A DNA stretch of 64,000 bases from Polytrichum commune (Eukaryota > Streptophyta > Polytrichopsida > Polytrichales > Polytrichaceae): NCBI GenBank assembly GCA_950295325.1, contig OX485806.1, positions 30,504,001-30,568,000 of the forward strand, given 5' to 3'. Below, piece by piece: positions 34,586 to 45,300 of the stretch; positions within the stretch are counted from its first letter, which is position 1; each line of letters begins with the position of its first letter. A program made the position numbers and the translations under genes. A model generated the notes under the pieces. It was not told where the DNA came from. It saw only the letters and a program-made list of their open reading frames with translations, and made no database searches.

Positions 34586-35898
34586 CTCCCATTTTGGGTT
34601 CTTGTCTTTTGCATTCTCCCTTTCCTTGGGAGGCCTGCCATAGAACTCCCACACATCCCTCGAGGCCATTATATTCCTAATCCAGGATGCCTGATACGCC
34701 CTCTTTTTATTCCCCATGTTGAAAAACTTGGAGATGTCACTGAGGACGGTCTCGTTGTCCGACCAAACCACCAGTGCCTTCCATACCTTCAGCTTCTCCT
34801 TCTGGTTGTTGGGGTCGTCCCATTCAGTCATCAGCTGGATTTTTTTGGAAGCCTCGACACTGTGCTGGCCGTCAATCAGCCAGAAATCGCCGGCCACATA
34901 TCAGCCGTAGGCATTCTTTTTAGCCCCTGGGGCACCACGACAATTGTCTGCATGTCGTCCTTGAACTGCCCGCCCAAGATTTGAGCGACCATCCAATCGA
35001 CATAGGCATCCTCCTTGGCTCGGACACACTTTTCAGGTGGCGCAAGGTGGCATTGTGCAATGTTCACCTCGAACTTGAAGTCCCTGCCCATGAAGAAGCA
35101 ATGGAGGCGTTTCGTCTCAAAATTGTCGTTGATTTTTTGAATTTCTCCAGCATCAACCTCTTGGCCAGGCTTGGGCATCCGCAACTTTGGCGAAACTGGC
35201 TCGGTGGTCATGACTGATGACTCCCTTGCCCTTTTCGACGGGGTCGTCTGCCGGCTTCCTGAAGGCGTTGGCGTCTCGCTGTCAGCCGGAGTCGAGGTAG
35301 TGCTCGTTCTCCTAGAATCTGCCGGAACCGCCCGCAAAATCCTCACAGATTGGGGTCTGGAGGAACCTGCTCCTTCTTCTGTCTTGGCCTTCCGCCTGAC
35401 AGGTTGTTGCGTTTTTGGTTTGCTTTGCAACGCCTTATTCAAAACCGTGATCGCTTGTTTCAGTTTTGTGAACCTGCTAGCGACCTTGGTGTTCGATACA
35501 GTGCCATCTATGAAGATGGTCTCCGGTTTTATGGTGTCCGGGTCAACGCACGTCTCCTTGGCGTATAGGGGGTCGAAAGCCTCGGAGAATTGGTGCATGA
35601 ACATATGCACGTTCTGCACGGCGGAGTTCTCTAGAATAACGTCCACGTGCTCCCCGAGAGCTTGGACGTAAGCAACCTCCCATCCCGTCACCGTTGCCCA
35701 GGTGTGTTGCTTGTGGGTCCCCACTTTCACCACGAACAAGAGCTTGTACTGGGAGGCTTTCACAACCTGAACGGACCACGCAAGAACGATCCCATCCTTT
35801 GGGACGTATGAGTCATCCTGTGGAGTTTCGTACTCCTCCCAAAGGTGGTCTGGGGCGAGCATGAACCACCTCTCTCCAGGTCTCTTTTTAGTGGCCAT
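34586..35898 (-). pseudogene. 5' coding exon of gene 2: ParB-like domain
   Basis: ATG at 35,898 directly follows an acceptor-like CTTACAG, so a non-coding first exon is likely. MATKKRPGERWFMLAPDHLWEEY leads to a folded N-terminal domain, then a Thr/Ser/Lys-rich linker (about residues 165-240) with PSKRARES, then TKRLHCFFMGRDFKFEVNIAQCHLAPPEKC...MQTIVVVPQGLKRM and, in another frame, AGDFWLIDGQHSVEASKKIQ. The DGQHS segment matches the ParB DGxHR position, preceded by the usual hydrophobic strand. A 2-base shift near 34,890 (at GATATG) separates the frames. It may be a real mutation or a sequencing error. The exon ends NPKWE at donor GTGAGT. With the LTR downstream, the locus is probably a pseudogene. 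Confidence 0.6.
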
Positions 35899-35924
35899 CT
35901 GTAAGTCCAGAAACAAAATTGTTA

Positions 35925-36312
35925 GTTTAGGTCGATCGACCCAAAGTTTCTCGAACTTGGATTGAACATCAGTGCGAATTGAAGGGTGCTCTACTGGCCA
36001 TCATGAATAGGTTTGGGTCGACCGACCCAAACCCAAGCCTCGAATAACCTAATCGTATATGAATTATTGGTAGAGTTAGGGTCTTAAGAATATGAATATA
36101 TTGAATATTGTGTAGTGGTCAAATTATCCAACAGGAGAGCAATTTTTGGTGACCTTCTAGGGTCGCGCTGGACGTATGTGGACATGCCAACAAATATCAG
36201 ACGATTTCAAATTATAGCCATTTGAATATAATTTCTTGTTGATGGTGGGAAGGATGTTTATTTTGGGATATTGGATTTGTAGGTTGCAGAGTTTGGGTCG
36301 AGCGACCCAAAC
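35925..36312. repeat. Three dispersed family-I palindromes upstream of gene 2
   Basis: At ~35,925 (imperfect arms, centre AT), 36,011-36,032 (centre AC) and 36,291-36,312 (centre AG). They are not tandem: spacing is ~86 and 280 bp in otherwise AT-rich, possibly promoter-side DNA. Confidence 0.9.
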
Positions 36313-36414
36313 TAGCTGCCCAGTTAATTCTTTATGGGTTTGGGGTTTTATATAGAAGTTTCGGGCCTCTACCGAAACCGTAGTGTTTCAATATTCACCC
36401 ATAATGTTTTACGC

Positions 36415-36446
36415 TGCATATACAATGCTTATGCATTGTATATGCA
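36415..36446. other. Perfect stem-loop, 14-bp arms, 4-base loop
   Basis: Arms TGCATATACAATGC and GCATTGTATATGCA around TTAT. It lies upstream of gene 2 on its strand. It could be a protein-binding site or a MITE relic; no function is assigned. Confidence 0.8.
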
Positions 36447-36589
36447 TGAAGACCCTAAAGGCTAAGAAGCAGGTTATGTTGAGTGAGATAAGTTACCTTG
36501 ATGCAAGCTTTGCCAATATGATGTTGTTTTGCGAATAGGTTTTGCGAATAGGTTTTGCGAATCTGATTCTTAGAATCAGATTACACCTG

Positions 36590-37210
36590 AACACTCAGAT
36601 ATCACTAACATTCACTAAAATTCCACTCACTAGATTTCACAAACAACTCACATACACTTCAAAACAACAAAAACACTCTGAAATCACTACAAGGGCGCAC
36701 TTTAAAACAAAAACACACTCCTAACCAACAAACACACTCTGAAATCACTCAATGCTCGTATTTTTAAACAAAACAACACTCCTAAACAACAAACACACTA
36801 TGAAATCACTCAATGCGGATACTTTTACACAAAAACACTACCCTACTACAATCACTCCTAAACCCTTACAAGAAGAAGAGAGAATGAGAGACGGCGAGAA
36901 GAATGAGAGAAGAGAGAATGAGAGAATGAGAGAATGAGTGTAAGTCGAAAGGCGCCGCTTCCAGTCCTAACCAACAAACACACTCTGAAATCACTCAATG
37001 CTTGTATTTTTAAACAAAACAACACTCCTAAACAACATACACACCTTGAAATCACTCAATGCGCATATTTCTACACAAAAACACTTCCCCAACCCCTAAA
37101 CACACTCTACAATCACTCCTAAACCCTTACAAGAAGAAGAGAGAATGAGAGAAGAGGGTTACAAGAATCAGAGAGGTGGAAAGGAATGAGAGAGAGAATG
37201 TGGGAAGCGG
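36590..37210. repeat. A/C-rich diverged tandem repeats with two ~250-260-bp super-units
   Basis: CTAACCAACAAACACACTCTGAAATCACTCAATGC recurs at ~36,721 and ~36,967. ATCACTCCTAAACCCTTACAAGAAGAAGAGAG recurs at 36,851 and 37,112. Inside each, ~75-bp sub-repeats (TTTAAACAAAACAACACTCCT) are visible, followed by GAGAGAATGAGAGA tracts. Confidence 0.85.
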
Positions 37211-38050
37211 TGTTAGGCGGAGGCGCCGCTTCACGACAAGGTGAGAAATGAGGGAGAGAAAGGAGGGAGCTTGGCGCGGAGGGAGTTAAATAGACAAAGC
37301 GAAGGGTCGCCATGGGACCCAATCTGGGCCATGGGAGCGCCCCGAGCCCATCTACGGCTCACAAGCCTCGCGGGCAGCCACCCTGCCATGTGTCAACACC
37401 TTATTGGTGATGGTGGCTACCCGAGGCTTCTGGGGTGCACACTTGGCGCCTAGCGGCCACCCGGCCTCCTGCCCGCCGAAGCCCGGCCCCGGCCTTCTAA
37501 GCCGCTATCTATAGCGGGTTAGCCCAAAAATCGAAAAGCAACATAGCCTAAGGTATTGCACAAAATTAACACCATCACCAACTCTGATTTTAATGGTGTT
37601 CAATTCAATGGTCCCGCGTTGGAATTGCTTACATCATAGAATGAATCCATTATTTGTTTTAGTATTTGAATATTGTAGTCATATGGAGTAAGATGAGAGC
37701 GATACAAAGTCTAAGAGGAATATTTCATAAGTATATTGCAATCCTCAAATGCAATTGCACGGTGCAACAATTAAAATATGGTGACAATTTACATGGTCAA
37801 GGGTTTAGACTAAGTGCTCTCTATTGTAATTTCTATAACCCAAGTTCGTAGAAGATAAGGCTCTAGCCTACAATGGATATTACCCACCCAAGTAGCATTA
37901 AATTCAACATTTATATCAGTACATAGAAGTTGACATTTGAAGTACATGGGAGATACACAAAGATTACAAATTTATCTACTGCAACCCCATGGAGTTCAAC
38001 ATCATATGAAGCCATTTAAGCATTAAGCTTGATGTTCGATGATCCCTCCA
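37211..38050. other. GC-rich island (to ~37,510) then AT-rich DNA, no gene recognised
   Basis: 37,250-37,510 is GC-rich with GCCATGGGACCC/GGGCCATGGGAGC phrases, but ORFs are short and lack motifs. It then changes sharply to AT-rich sequence. Confidence 0.4.
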
Positions 38051-38052
38051 AC

Positions 38053-38078
38053 CTAAACCCTAAACCCTAAACCCTAAA
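38053..38078. repeat. Interstitial telomere-like repeat (CCCTAAA type)
   Basis: About 3.5 perfect CTAAACC units. Related short tracts are at 39,673-39,692 (opposite strand sense) and ~57,806-57,850. Confidence 0.95.
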
Positions 38079-38289
38079 CACCGCAAGCCTTAAATGAATG
38101 GCACATAAGGTTAAATGACAGGGCCTTAGTGCTTGTAGTTTCCAATACAAATGTATATTGTCTTGACAACATCCTAATCATATGTGCTCACGATCATGTC
38201 AACCAATATTAAGTTATAACAATGTCTGTCTAAAAAGAAGAGTATAATAACTTGATTATAGTATATATGATCTTCATACTAGATTTCAA

Positions 38290-39675
38290 ATGGACTTCAT
38301 GATAGTTTCAAACATCCTTGAAAGAGTGAACTAAAAAGTCCTATTCGTGATGGAATTCCCATTAATGCCTTTCACATAGGTTATCCATTGCCACACTTGT
38401 ATGTTGGACAATGGATCAACATTGTGTGCACACATTACAAACGTCACATGTTCTTTTAAAGCTTTTCTCATTTTATTGTTGCAAATTGAAAGTTGGCCAA
38501 TTTATTCAAATTTGTCATGAGATCAATTCCTTGTTTTCAATGTATAAGTCCTCATGTGAAAGTCTTCATAACGACATAAACTGTAATTGTATTTGGTGGC
38601 TTCAGCTATATGAAGTTTCATAATGTTGCCACATATATTGTCAAGATATTATTTGAAATAAACCATAATATTTGAGTCCAAGTAGAGTAATATCCTGGAA
38701 GTACATAATTTAATTTGTATGCAATGCATCAATGTGAAGTTGTGGAGGATGGGTTCTCAAAATCAGTTATCAAATATCATTTTCTTCCCAATGGTGCATG
38801 TCATAGGCACATAAAATGAGACAGTCTACCCCCATCAACAATAATTTTAATTTTTTTGACAAATATTGTTATAGGATATTGGAAGATATATTGGAGATCT
38901 TTCTTTATCATTTTTTTTCCATATCCTTACTAACACTATATTCAAACATGTAACTTCAACATATTACCATAGATAATATTGAGTGTTTGAGTTTACAATG
39001 TTTGATGTTACTTACTTTCATAGTGGTATTAGTATTGAGTAGATGCGTTCGTATTTAGTGTATCAAACTCTAAATATGTTATTTATTGTAGGGACATTTT
39101 TTTGACAGGTCAAATCACAAATAACTTAAGTTACAAAACCCAACTACACAAAATATGATATCTAGTGTTTGATACCCTATATAGAAGCGCATGCACTAAA
39201 TATCAATAACCATATGAAAGTCAGTGACATAAAATGTAAACTCTCACAATAAGTATCATCTATGGTAATATGTGGAATTTACATGTTTGCAATTAGTGTT
39301 AGGAAGGATGTGAAAAGAAAAAATATACGTGAAAGTAGAAGGTAAGCGACACATTTATGTGTAACAGTAATTGTCAAAGATTTAAAAATTAATGTTGAGC
39401 ATAGTAGGGTGGTAACAACACTAAATATAATGAAACACACACCCCATATTTTGTGTAGTTATTTCATCACGGAATTAGCAATGTCATTTGATGGTTGGCG
39501 CCACGAAGAGCCACGAAGGCCACACATTAGTAAACTTGAAGTGAACTTCAAGATGGATTCAAATATCATTAACAGATTGAACTAAAAAGCGACATTGGTA
39601 GTTAGTATCCCTTTAACAACGTCCACATACGTTCCTCATTGGCACACTTGCATGCGAGATAATAGAGCAATGTTC
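38290..39675. repeat. Diverged direct repeats bracketing a foldback element
   Basis: ~38,300-38,425 and ~39,545-39,675 share, in order and in the same orientation, GAACTAAAAAG, a CATTGCCACACTTG/CATTGGCACACTTG block and CAATG(T)T phrases. The foldback at 38,835-39,398 lies between them. They may be old flanks of one larger element. Confidence 0.45.
38835..39398. mobile_element. Foldback/MITE-like inverted repeat, ~245-bp arms
   Basis: The left arm 38,835-39,080 matches the reverse complement of 39,150-39,398 imperfectly. Aligned blocks include CAACA-TAATTTT, ACATATTACCATAGAT, ACTTTCATA and TATCAAAC. The loop is ~70 bases. No coding capacity. By divergence of the arms it is old. Confidence 0.7.
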
Positions 39676-40380
39676 TAGGGTTTAGGGTTTAGGGGAGACA
39701 AATAAATAATTTTATTCATCACGACAATGGCCTCAAGCCTTGGAAACCCTTTCATAATTGCAGCCTCCAAATGGCCCAAACCCCACCTAAATAGGTTTAC
39801 ACTTGAAAGCATTGAATGGAGTTAAAATATTTGTTAAAATATACCGTCATGACACTTGAAAAAATTAATGTGGCCGCCACCCTTCCTCCCAACGGCATAT
39901 GTCATATCCACACAAGACAAAAAAAAAAGGATTAAATATCATAGACTAAGTCATATGACAGCTGGGGTATCAGAGGGGCATTGAAAGATGCGCATTTTCT
40001 ACTATAAAAAAAAAACGGAGAATTATGTCAGGAGGTTTGAAATAACCTCTGCAGGAGAACAAGGCGGGAAAGGCATCCAATGAGGAAGTCCGAGAAACGG
40101 AGGTGGATAGTATAAAGGGACGCACCCCCCAAAAGTCTGTCCTTTTTTGCTCTTCTCCCACTCTTGAATTCGTAGAGAGAACTCTTAGTCGGAGCTATAC
40201 TTCAAGGTTCGTGCATGCTGCCGTTCATTAGCACTTATCCACAACATGCAAGTTCATGAGCACCTACCCACAGCATGGAAGCCCACTGTGAACTTTGCAA
40301 TGACCTCAAAAACAACACATTTCGGATTATCCGCCGCATTATCCGCCGGATTTTGAGGGTTTTAGTGTGACTCTTATCAG

Positions 40381-40451
40381 GTTTGGGTCGGTCGACCCAA
40401 ACCCCTCCGCTACTGTGGGCGGGTTTCAGCCTGACCCTGATCAGGTTTGGG
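40381..40451. repeat. Left remnant of the 79-bp palindrome array, cut by the Ty3/gypsy element
   Basis: One complete family-I palindrome (40,381-40,402, centre GT), its spacer, and the first bases (GTTTGGG) of the next palindrome. The element's 5-bp target TTGGG (40,447-40,451) lies within that palindrome. Confidence 0.9.
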
Positions 40452-41893
40452 TGTGAGGTAAAGTAGGCAACCCCCTTGGTTTCCAAGCCAAAGGGTTGAG
40501 TCGTGCTTACTTTTCGTTCACAAATACATTTTATAAGATTCGAAAGTCTTTTTGAGAGAAAAAAGATAATAGTTAGCCTCTTAAGTATCCGATTAGTCCA
40601 ACTTAAGCTTAGTTACCTTGGAATAGGCAACCTAGACCCTTTTAATGTAGCTAAACTACTAAAAATCAATGCAAAGAATACCAAATGCTAATAAAACTTC
40701 TAACTAATCAAAAAGGAATATGAAGAAAGAAGAAATACATGAGCTGCCTCACGGAAACCCTCATAACTTTTGGACAGAGTTTTAGTTTTACGCAAGATTA
40801 GGATGCAAGGATAGATAACTTCAAGTCCTACCTAGAAATATAAAACTTGTAGAAAATGGCCCAACCAGCTAACCGGGGTGAAGCTTCAAAGTCAGCAGTG
40901 CTACATCAGGAGCTGTCTCACGGAAACACTTATAACTTCTAGACAGAATTTTAGATGTGCATGAAACTAATTTTGTTGGAAAGACAATTTTATTATCTAT
41001 CTATGCATATAAAATAAATTGAAATCAGATTTATTGGTAAGACGTGGCAATCCTCTAAAGTACGCTGTCCTATATGATTCAAGTTGCTAACTAATTTTCA
41101 TTCTATATAAACTAAGGTTGCTTCACTAACAAGTAAAGAAGAGGTGAGGAATGTGAATGTCATACAAAGAGGAAAATACTAATAAAACTATAAGAGAATA
41201 TTTTATTTGAAAGATAGAAACACTTACTCCTTCTCAAGGAGTACAACCACTCCCCCTACTAACTACTAACTACTAACTACTAATAGAAGTCGGGGACACC
41301 TAAGTTGGCGAGATAGATACTAAGCGTCGAGAAGGTTGAGGCTCGAAGGGCCCGAGACCGATGAAGTGGAATAGTGGTAATGCTTGATGGAGTTTCGATG
41401 CCTCTTAAATAGGTGGTCGAGGTAGACACTCCGTGGTATTCCGTCTTGCCACGTCTACCCTCGCATTGGATCCGTTTAGGCTTTGTTGATCTTTCGCATT
41501 GGATCCGCTTAGATCCATTTTGACTTAGTAGTGCCCAAAGACACTTGTCAACTTGGATCTTCTCTCGTCGAAGCGAATCGGCTTGGTCAATCGTGCATCC
41601 ATCTAGTCCACGTTGTTTTGCTCCACTCCTTTAACCCGTTGTCGCGTAGTCACTTTGGATTTAGCCCTTAGCTAAGTCAATCTTAGCCTTACCAACCACT
41701 TAAATCTTGCCCTAGCTAAGTCAATCCTCACATAGTCCTATAATATTCCGTTAATGCTTGTCCTATTAGGATTTACTTACTAGGCTAGTTTCTAACTCCC
41801 AACTTACCTAACCGACCTCATATTTACTATTTAAAGTCTATTTACCACTTATATTAGGTTAATTCGATAAAGGAATCAAAATAAACCTTCACA
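40452..41893 (-). repeat. 3' LTR of the Ty3/gypsy element
   Basis: 1,442 bp, same sequence as the right LTR by eye. Contains a short ACTAACT microsatellite near 41,255-41,285. Confidence 0.95.
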
Positions 41894-42363
41894 TATAGTG
41901 GCGCACCATTTGGGGTTGGTTTGTAAAACCATAACAAATCCCTCTTGCTTCGCGCATCCATTCAATCACGGTCACCCTGCACAAAAAAACAAACGAAGAG
42001 GGAATGTCCGCCCCAATCGGAGTGGCTTGGACCTATAGATAATAAATATTTCATAACCGCCTTCCTCCCCCAACGGAGTGGGTTTGGACTAAAGAAATTA
42101 TACCCAAGACAATAAATTGTTAAACCCATCCTGCCTCCCCCAACGGAGTGGGTTCGGACCCCCTTAGCAATAATATTACTTGAGATAACTACTTTAACTT
42201 CCTCCCCTCTTTAGGTTCGGTTTAATAAATCCAAATCTATCACAAAGGACCCTAAATTCCTAGCTTGGCACACAAATCTCACTCACTCAGAATACCAAAT
42301 AAAACAAAACCAAACATGACCTAGAACATGTAATCTAGTCCTAGTAACCTATACCTAGGTATC
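41894..42363. other. 3' untranslated interior of the Ty3/gypsy element
   Basis: Non-coding. Includes three diverged copies of a short phrase with CCTCCCCCAACGGAGTGGGTT at ~42,005-42,170, a small internal tandem repeat. Confidence 0.7.
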
Positions 42364-45300
42364 TCATACTTTGTAGTCCTTGCATCTCTCACCACTCGTA
42401 CGGGTTGGAAAAATGTCTCCCGCCAACGTCTCTAACAACAATGAACCGTTGGCAAACAACTCTCTGACCACATAAGGACCTAACCAAAGGGCATCAAATT
42501 TTCCCGGAAAATCTTTGTGCCTATCATCCCTTAGTAACACCCATTGCCCCACTTTGAAAGAACGAATCTTTTGCTTCTTATCAAAAGCAACCTTCCGACG
42601 TCGTTGGTATGTCTCAATATGTTGCGCACTCAACATCCGGGCCTCGCTCAATTCTTCTAGAACCTCCAACCGGTGCTCAATGGATTTTGAAGCATCCAAT
42701 CTCTCCTCCACCGCAATTCGCAAAGTTTGCACTTCAAATTCAATAGGTAAAATTGCTTCAATTCCATAAACCAAAGAAAATGGAGTAGTATGTGTAGTAA
42801 CCTTGTAGGTCGTGCGATAGGCCCAAAGAGCGGCCGGGAGCTTCAAATCCCAATCTCTCTTTGAATCGTCCACGGTCTTGCGTAAAATCCTACATAAGGT
42901 TTGATTTGTCCGTTCCGTTTGCCCGTTCGTTTGAGGGTGGTAAGGAGCCGAAAATCGATGATCGATCTTGAAATGCGCGGTCAATTCCGCGATCATTTCA
43001 TTCATAAAGTGCGATCCACGGTCACTTACCAATACCTTAGGACAACCAAACCGAGTGATGATGTTGTCGTACAAAAACATGGCGGTAGTCTTGGCATCGT
43101 CCTTCTTCACTGCTTTTGCTTCCGCCCATTTCGTCAAATATTCCGTTGCCACTACAATGTAGCTCATTTGTCTTGATGATGCGGGATGCACTTGACCCAC
43201 ATAGTCAATACCCCACTTCTCAAACGGAGCCAAAGGTAAAGAAGGTTGAAGTGGCATACCAAGTCCCACATCCTTGCGGGAATACCGTTGGCACGAGTCA
43301 CATTTTCGAGCATGGTCGTAAGAATCTTGAAACATTGTCGGCCAATAGTATCCCGCTCGAAGTGCCTTATGTGCGGTCAACATTCCCGCAAAATGTCCTC
43401 CACAAGGGCTATCATGAGCCGCCTCCAACACCTTAGGTACTTCTCCGATATCAATGCATCTTCGAAGCATTCCGTCCATCCCCCGTCGGTATAGTTTACC
43501 GGAAATCAAAGCAAAATGTCGGCTTTGAATTCGGACCTTCCGACGCTCAATCTTGGACAAAGTCTCTGGCATTGTTTGGGTGCTTAAAAACTCCGCAATG
43601 TGATTGTACCACATTGGTACAGAGGATACCGCAAAGAGTGCCGCATCCGGAAATTCGTCATCAATTCCTTCACCCGTCGATACTTCCTCGGAAATCCGTG
43701 ACAAGTGATCCGCTTGGAGATGCATCCTCCCGGGTTTGTACACCACCTCATAGTCAAACTCTTGTAACAATAACACCCAATGAGCAATCCGTCCACTTAA
43801 ATCGGGTTTGTTAACAAGATAACGTAAAGCCATATGATCCACATAAAACACAACTTTGCTCAACAAAATATAATGTCGATATTTTTTAATCGAAAATACC
43901 ATGGCCAAAGCCTCACGCTCCGTTGTGGAATAATTTTGTTCCGCTCCCGTAAGTTGCCTACTAGCAAAGGCTATAGGACGGTCTTTCTTCTCATCTCCGA
44001 ATGGTTGGCAAAGAGCACTACCCACCGCAAAATTAGAAGCATCGCAATAGATATGAAACGGTAGGTCCCAATTGGGAGAAATAAGACAAGGGGCGCTCGT
44101 GAGCTTACCTTTCAAAATGTCAAACGCATTTTGACATTCTTGAGTCCACATAAACGGAACATCCTTCTTTGTTAGGTTTGTGAGTGGAATAGCCGTGTTG
44201 GCATAATCCTCGATAGCCTCACGATACCATCTAATATGGCCCAATGCACTACGCACCTTTGGTACATTCATCGGTGGCGGAAGTTCGGCGATTACCTTTA
44301 CCTTGTCGGGGTCCGGTGACCTACCCTCCTCCGAGACCAAGTGCCCTAGCAAGATACCACGTAAAACAAACAAAATGGTCTTCTCGGGATTAAGAGACAC
44401 ATGATATTCTCGGCAACGTTCGAAACAAGCTCGTAAGTCCTCAAAGTGACTCTCTTTCGAACCATGTACACAAAAATCATCAATGAAGACGGCCATCGAT
44501 TTATGCAAAAGATCGGCAAAAATATACGTCATCGCCCTTTGGAATGTCGCCGGAGCATTACATAATCCAAAGGGCATCACAATATAAATGAATGTTCCCC
44601 AAGGTGTGGTGAACGCCGTTTTATACCAATCTCCTTGCACAACATGAATTTGGTTGTATCCGGAATATCCATCCGCAAATGAATACATAGCGTGACAAGC
44701 TACCTCCTCTAAAATATTATTTATAAAAGGAAGCGGAAAATGGTCATTTATGGTGACCTTGTTTAAGGCCCTATAATCAATACAAACCCTCAATTTTCCA
44801 TTCTTTTTACGAACAATCACCATTGGTGAGACCCATGTCGTAAGTTCAACGGGTTGAATAAATCCGGCCCGTATCAATTTCTCTAGTTCTTTCCTCACCA
44901 ACAACTCAAGTCGAGGATTCATTGGCCTTTGTCTTTGTCTCACGGGTTTTGACCCGTGAATCAAAGGGATAGAATGACTTGCAACCTCAATTGGTATTCC
45001 ATTATCCAAATCTTCATATGACCAAGCAAAGACATCACGAAACTCTCTTACCAATCCTTTTACGCCTTCCACTTCCTCCTCACTCAATTGTTTGCCCACC
45101 TTAATGTATTTTGGCACCTCACCTTCGCTTGCAACGTTCATCAACTTCCAATCGCCGTCCGGTACATGAGGTGCCTCGTTTGGAATGGGATTCCAATCTT
45201 TCACTACCCCTTGAAGCTCATCGGTCACCACTTTTGTGCCGGTCGGAGTTTTCAACAAGCGTGGAGGAGGACACACTTCTTCCTCGTCCATAAGCGATTC

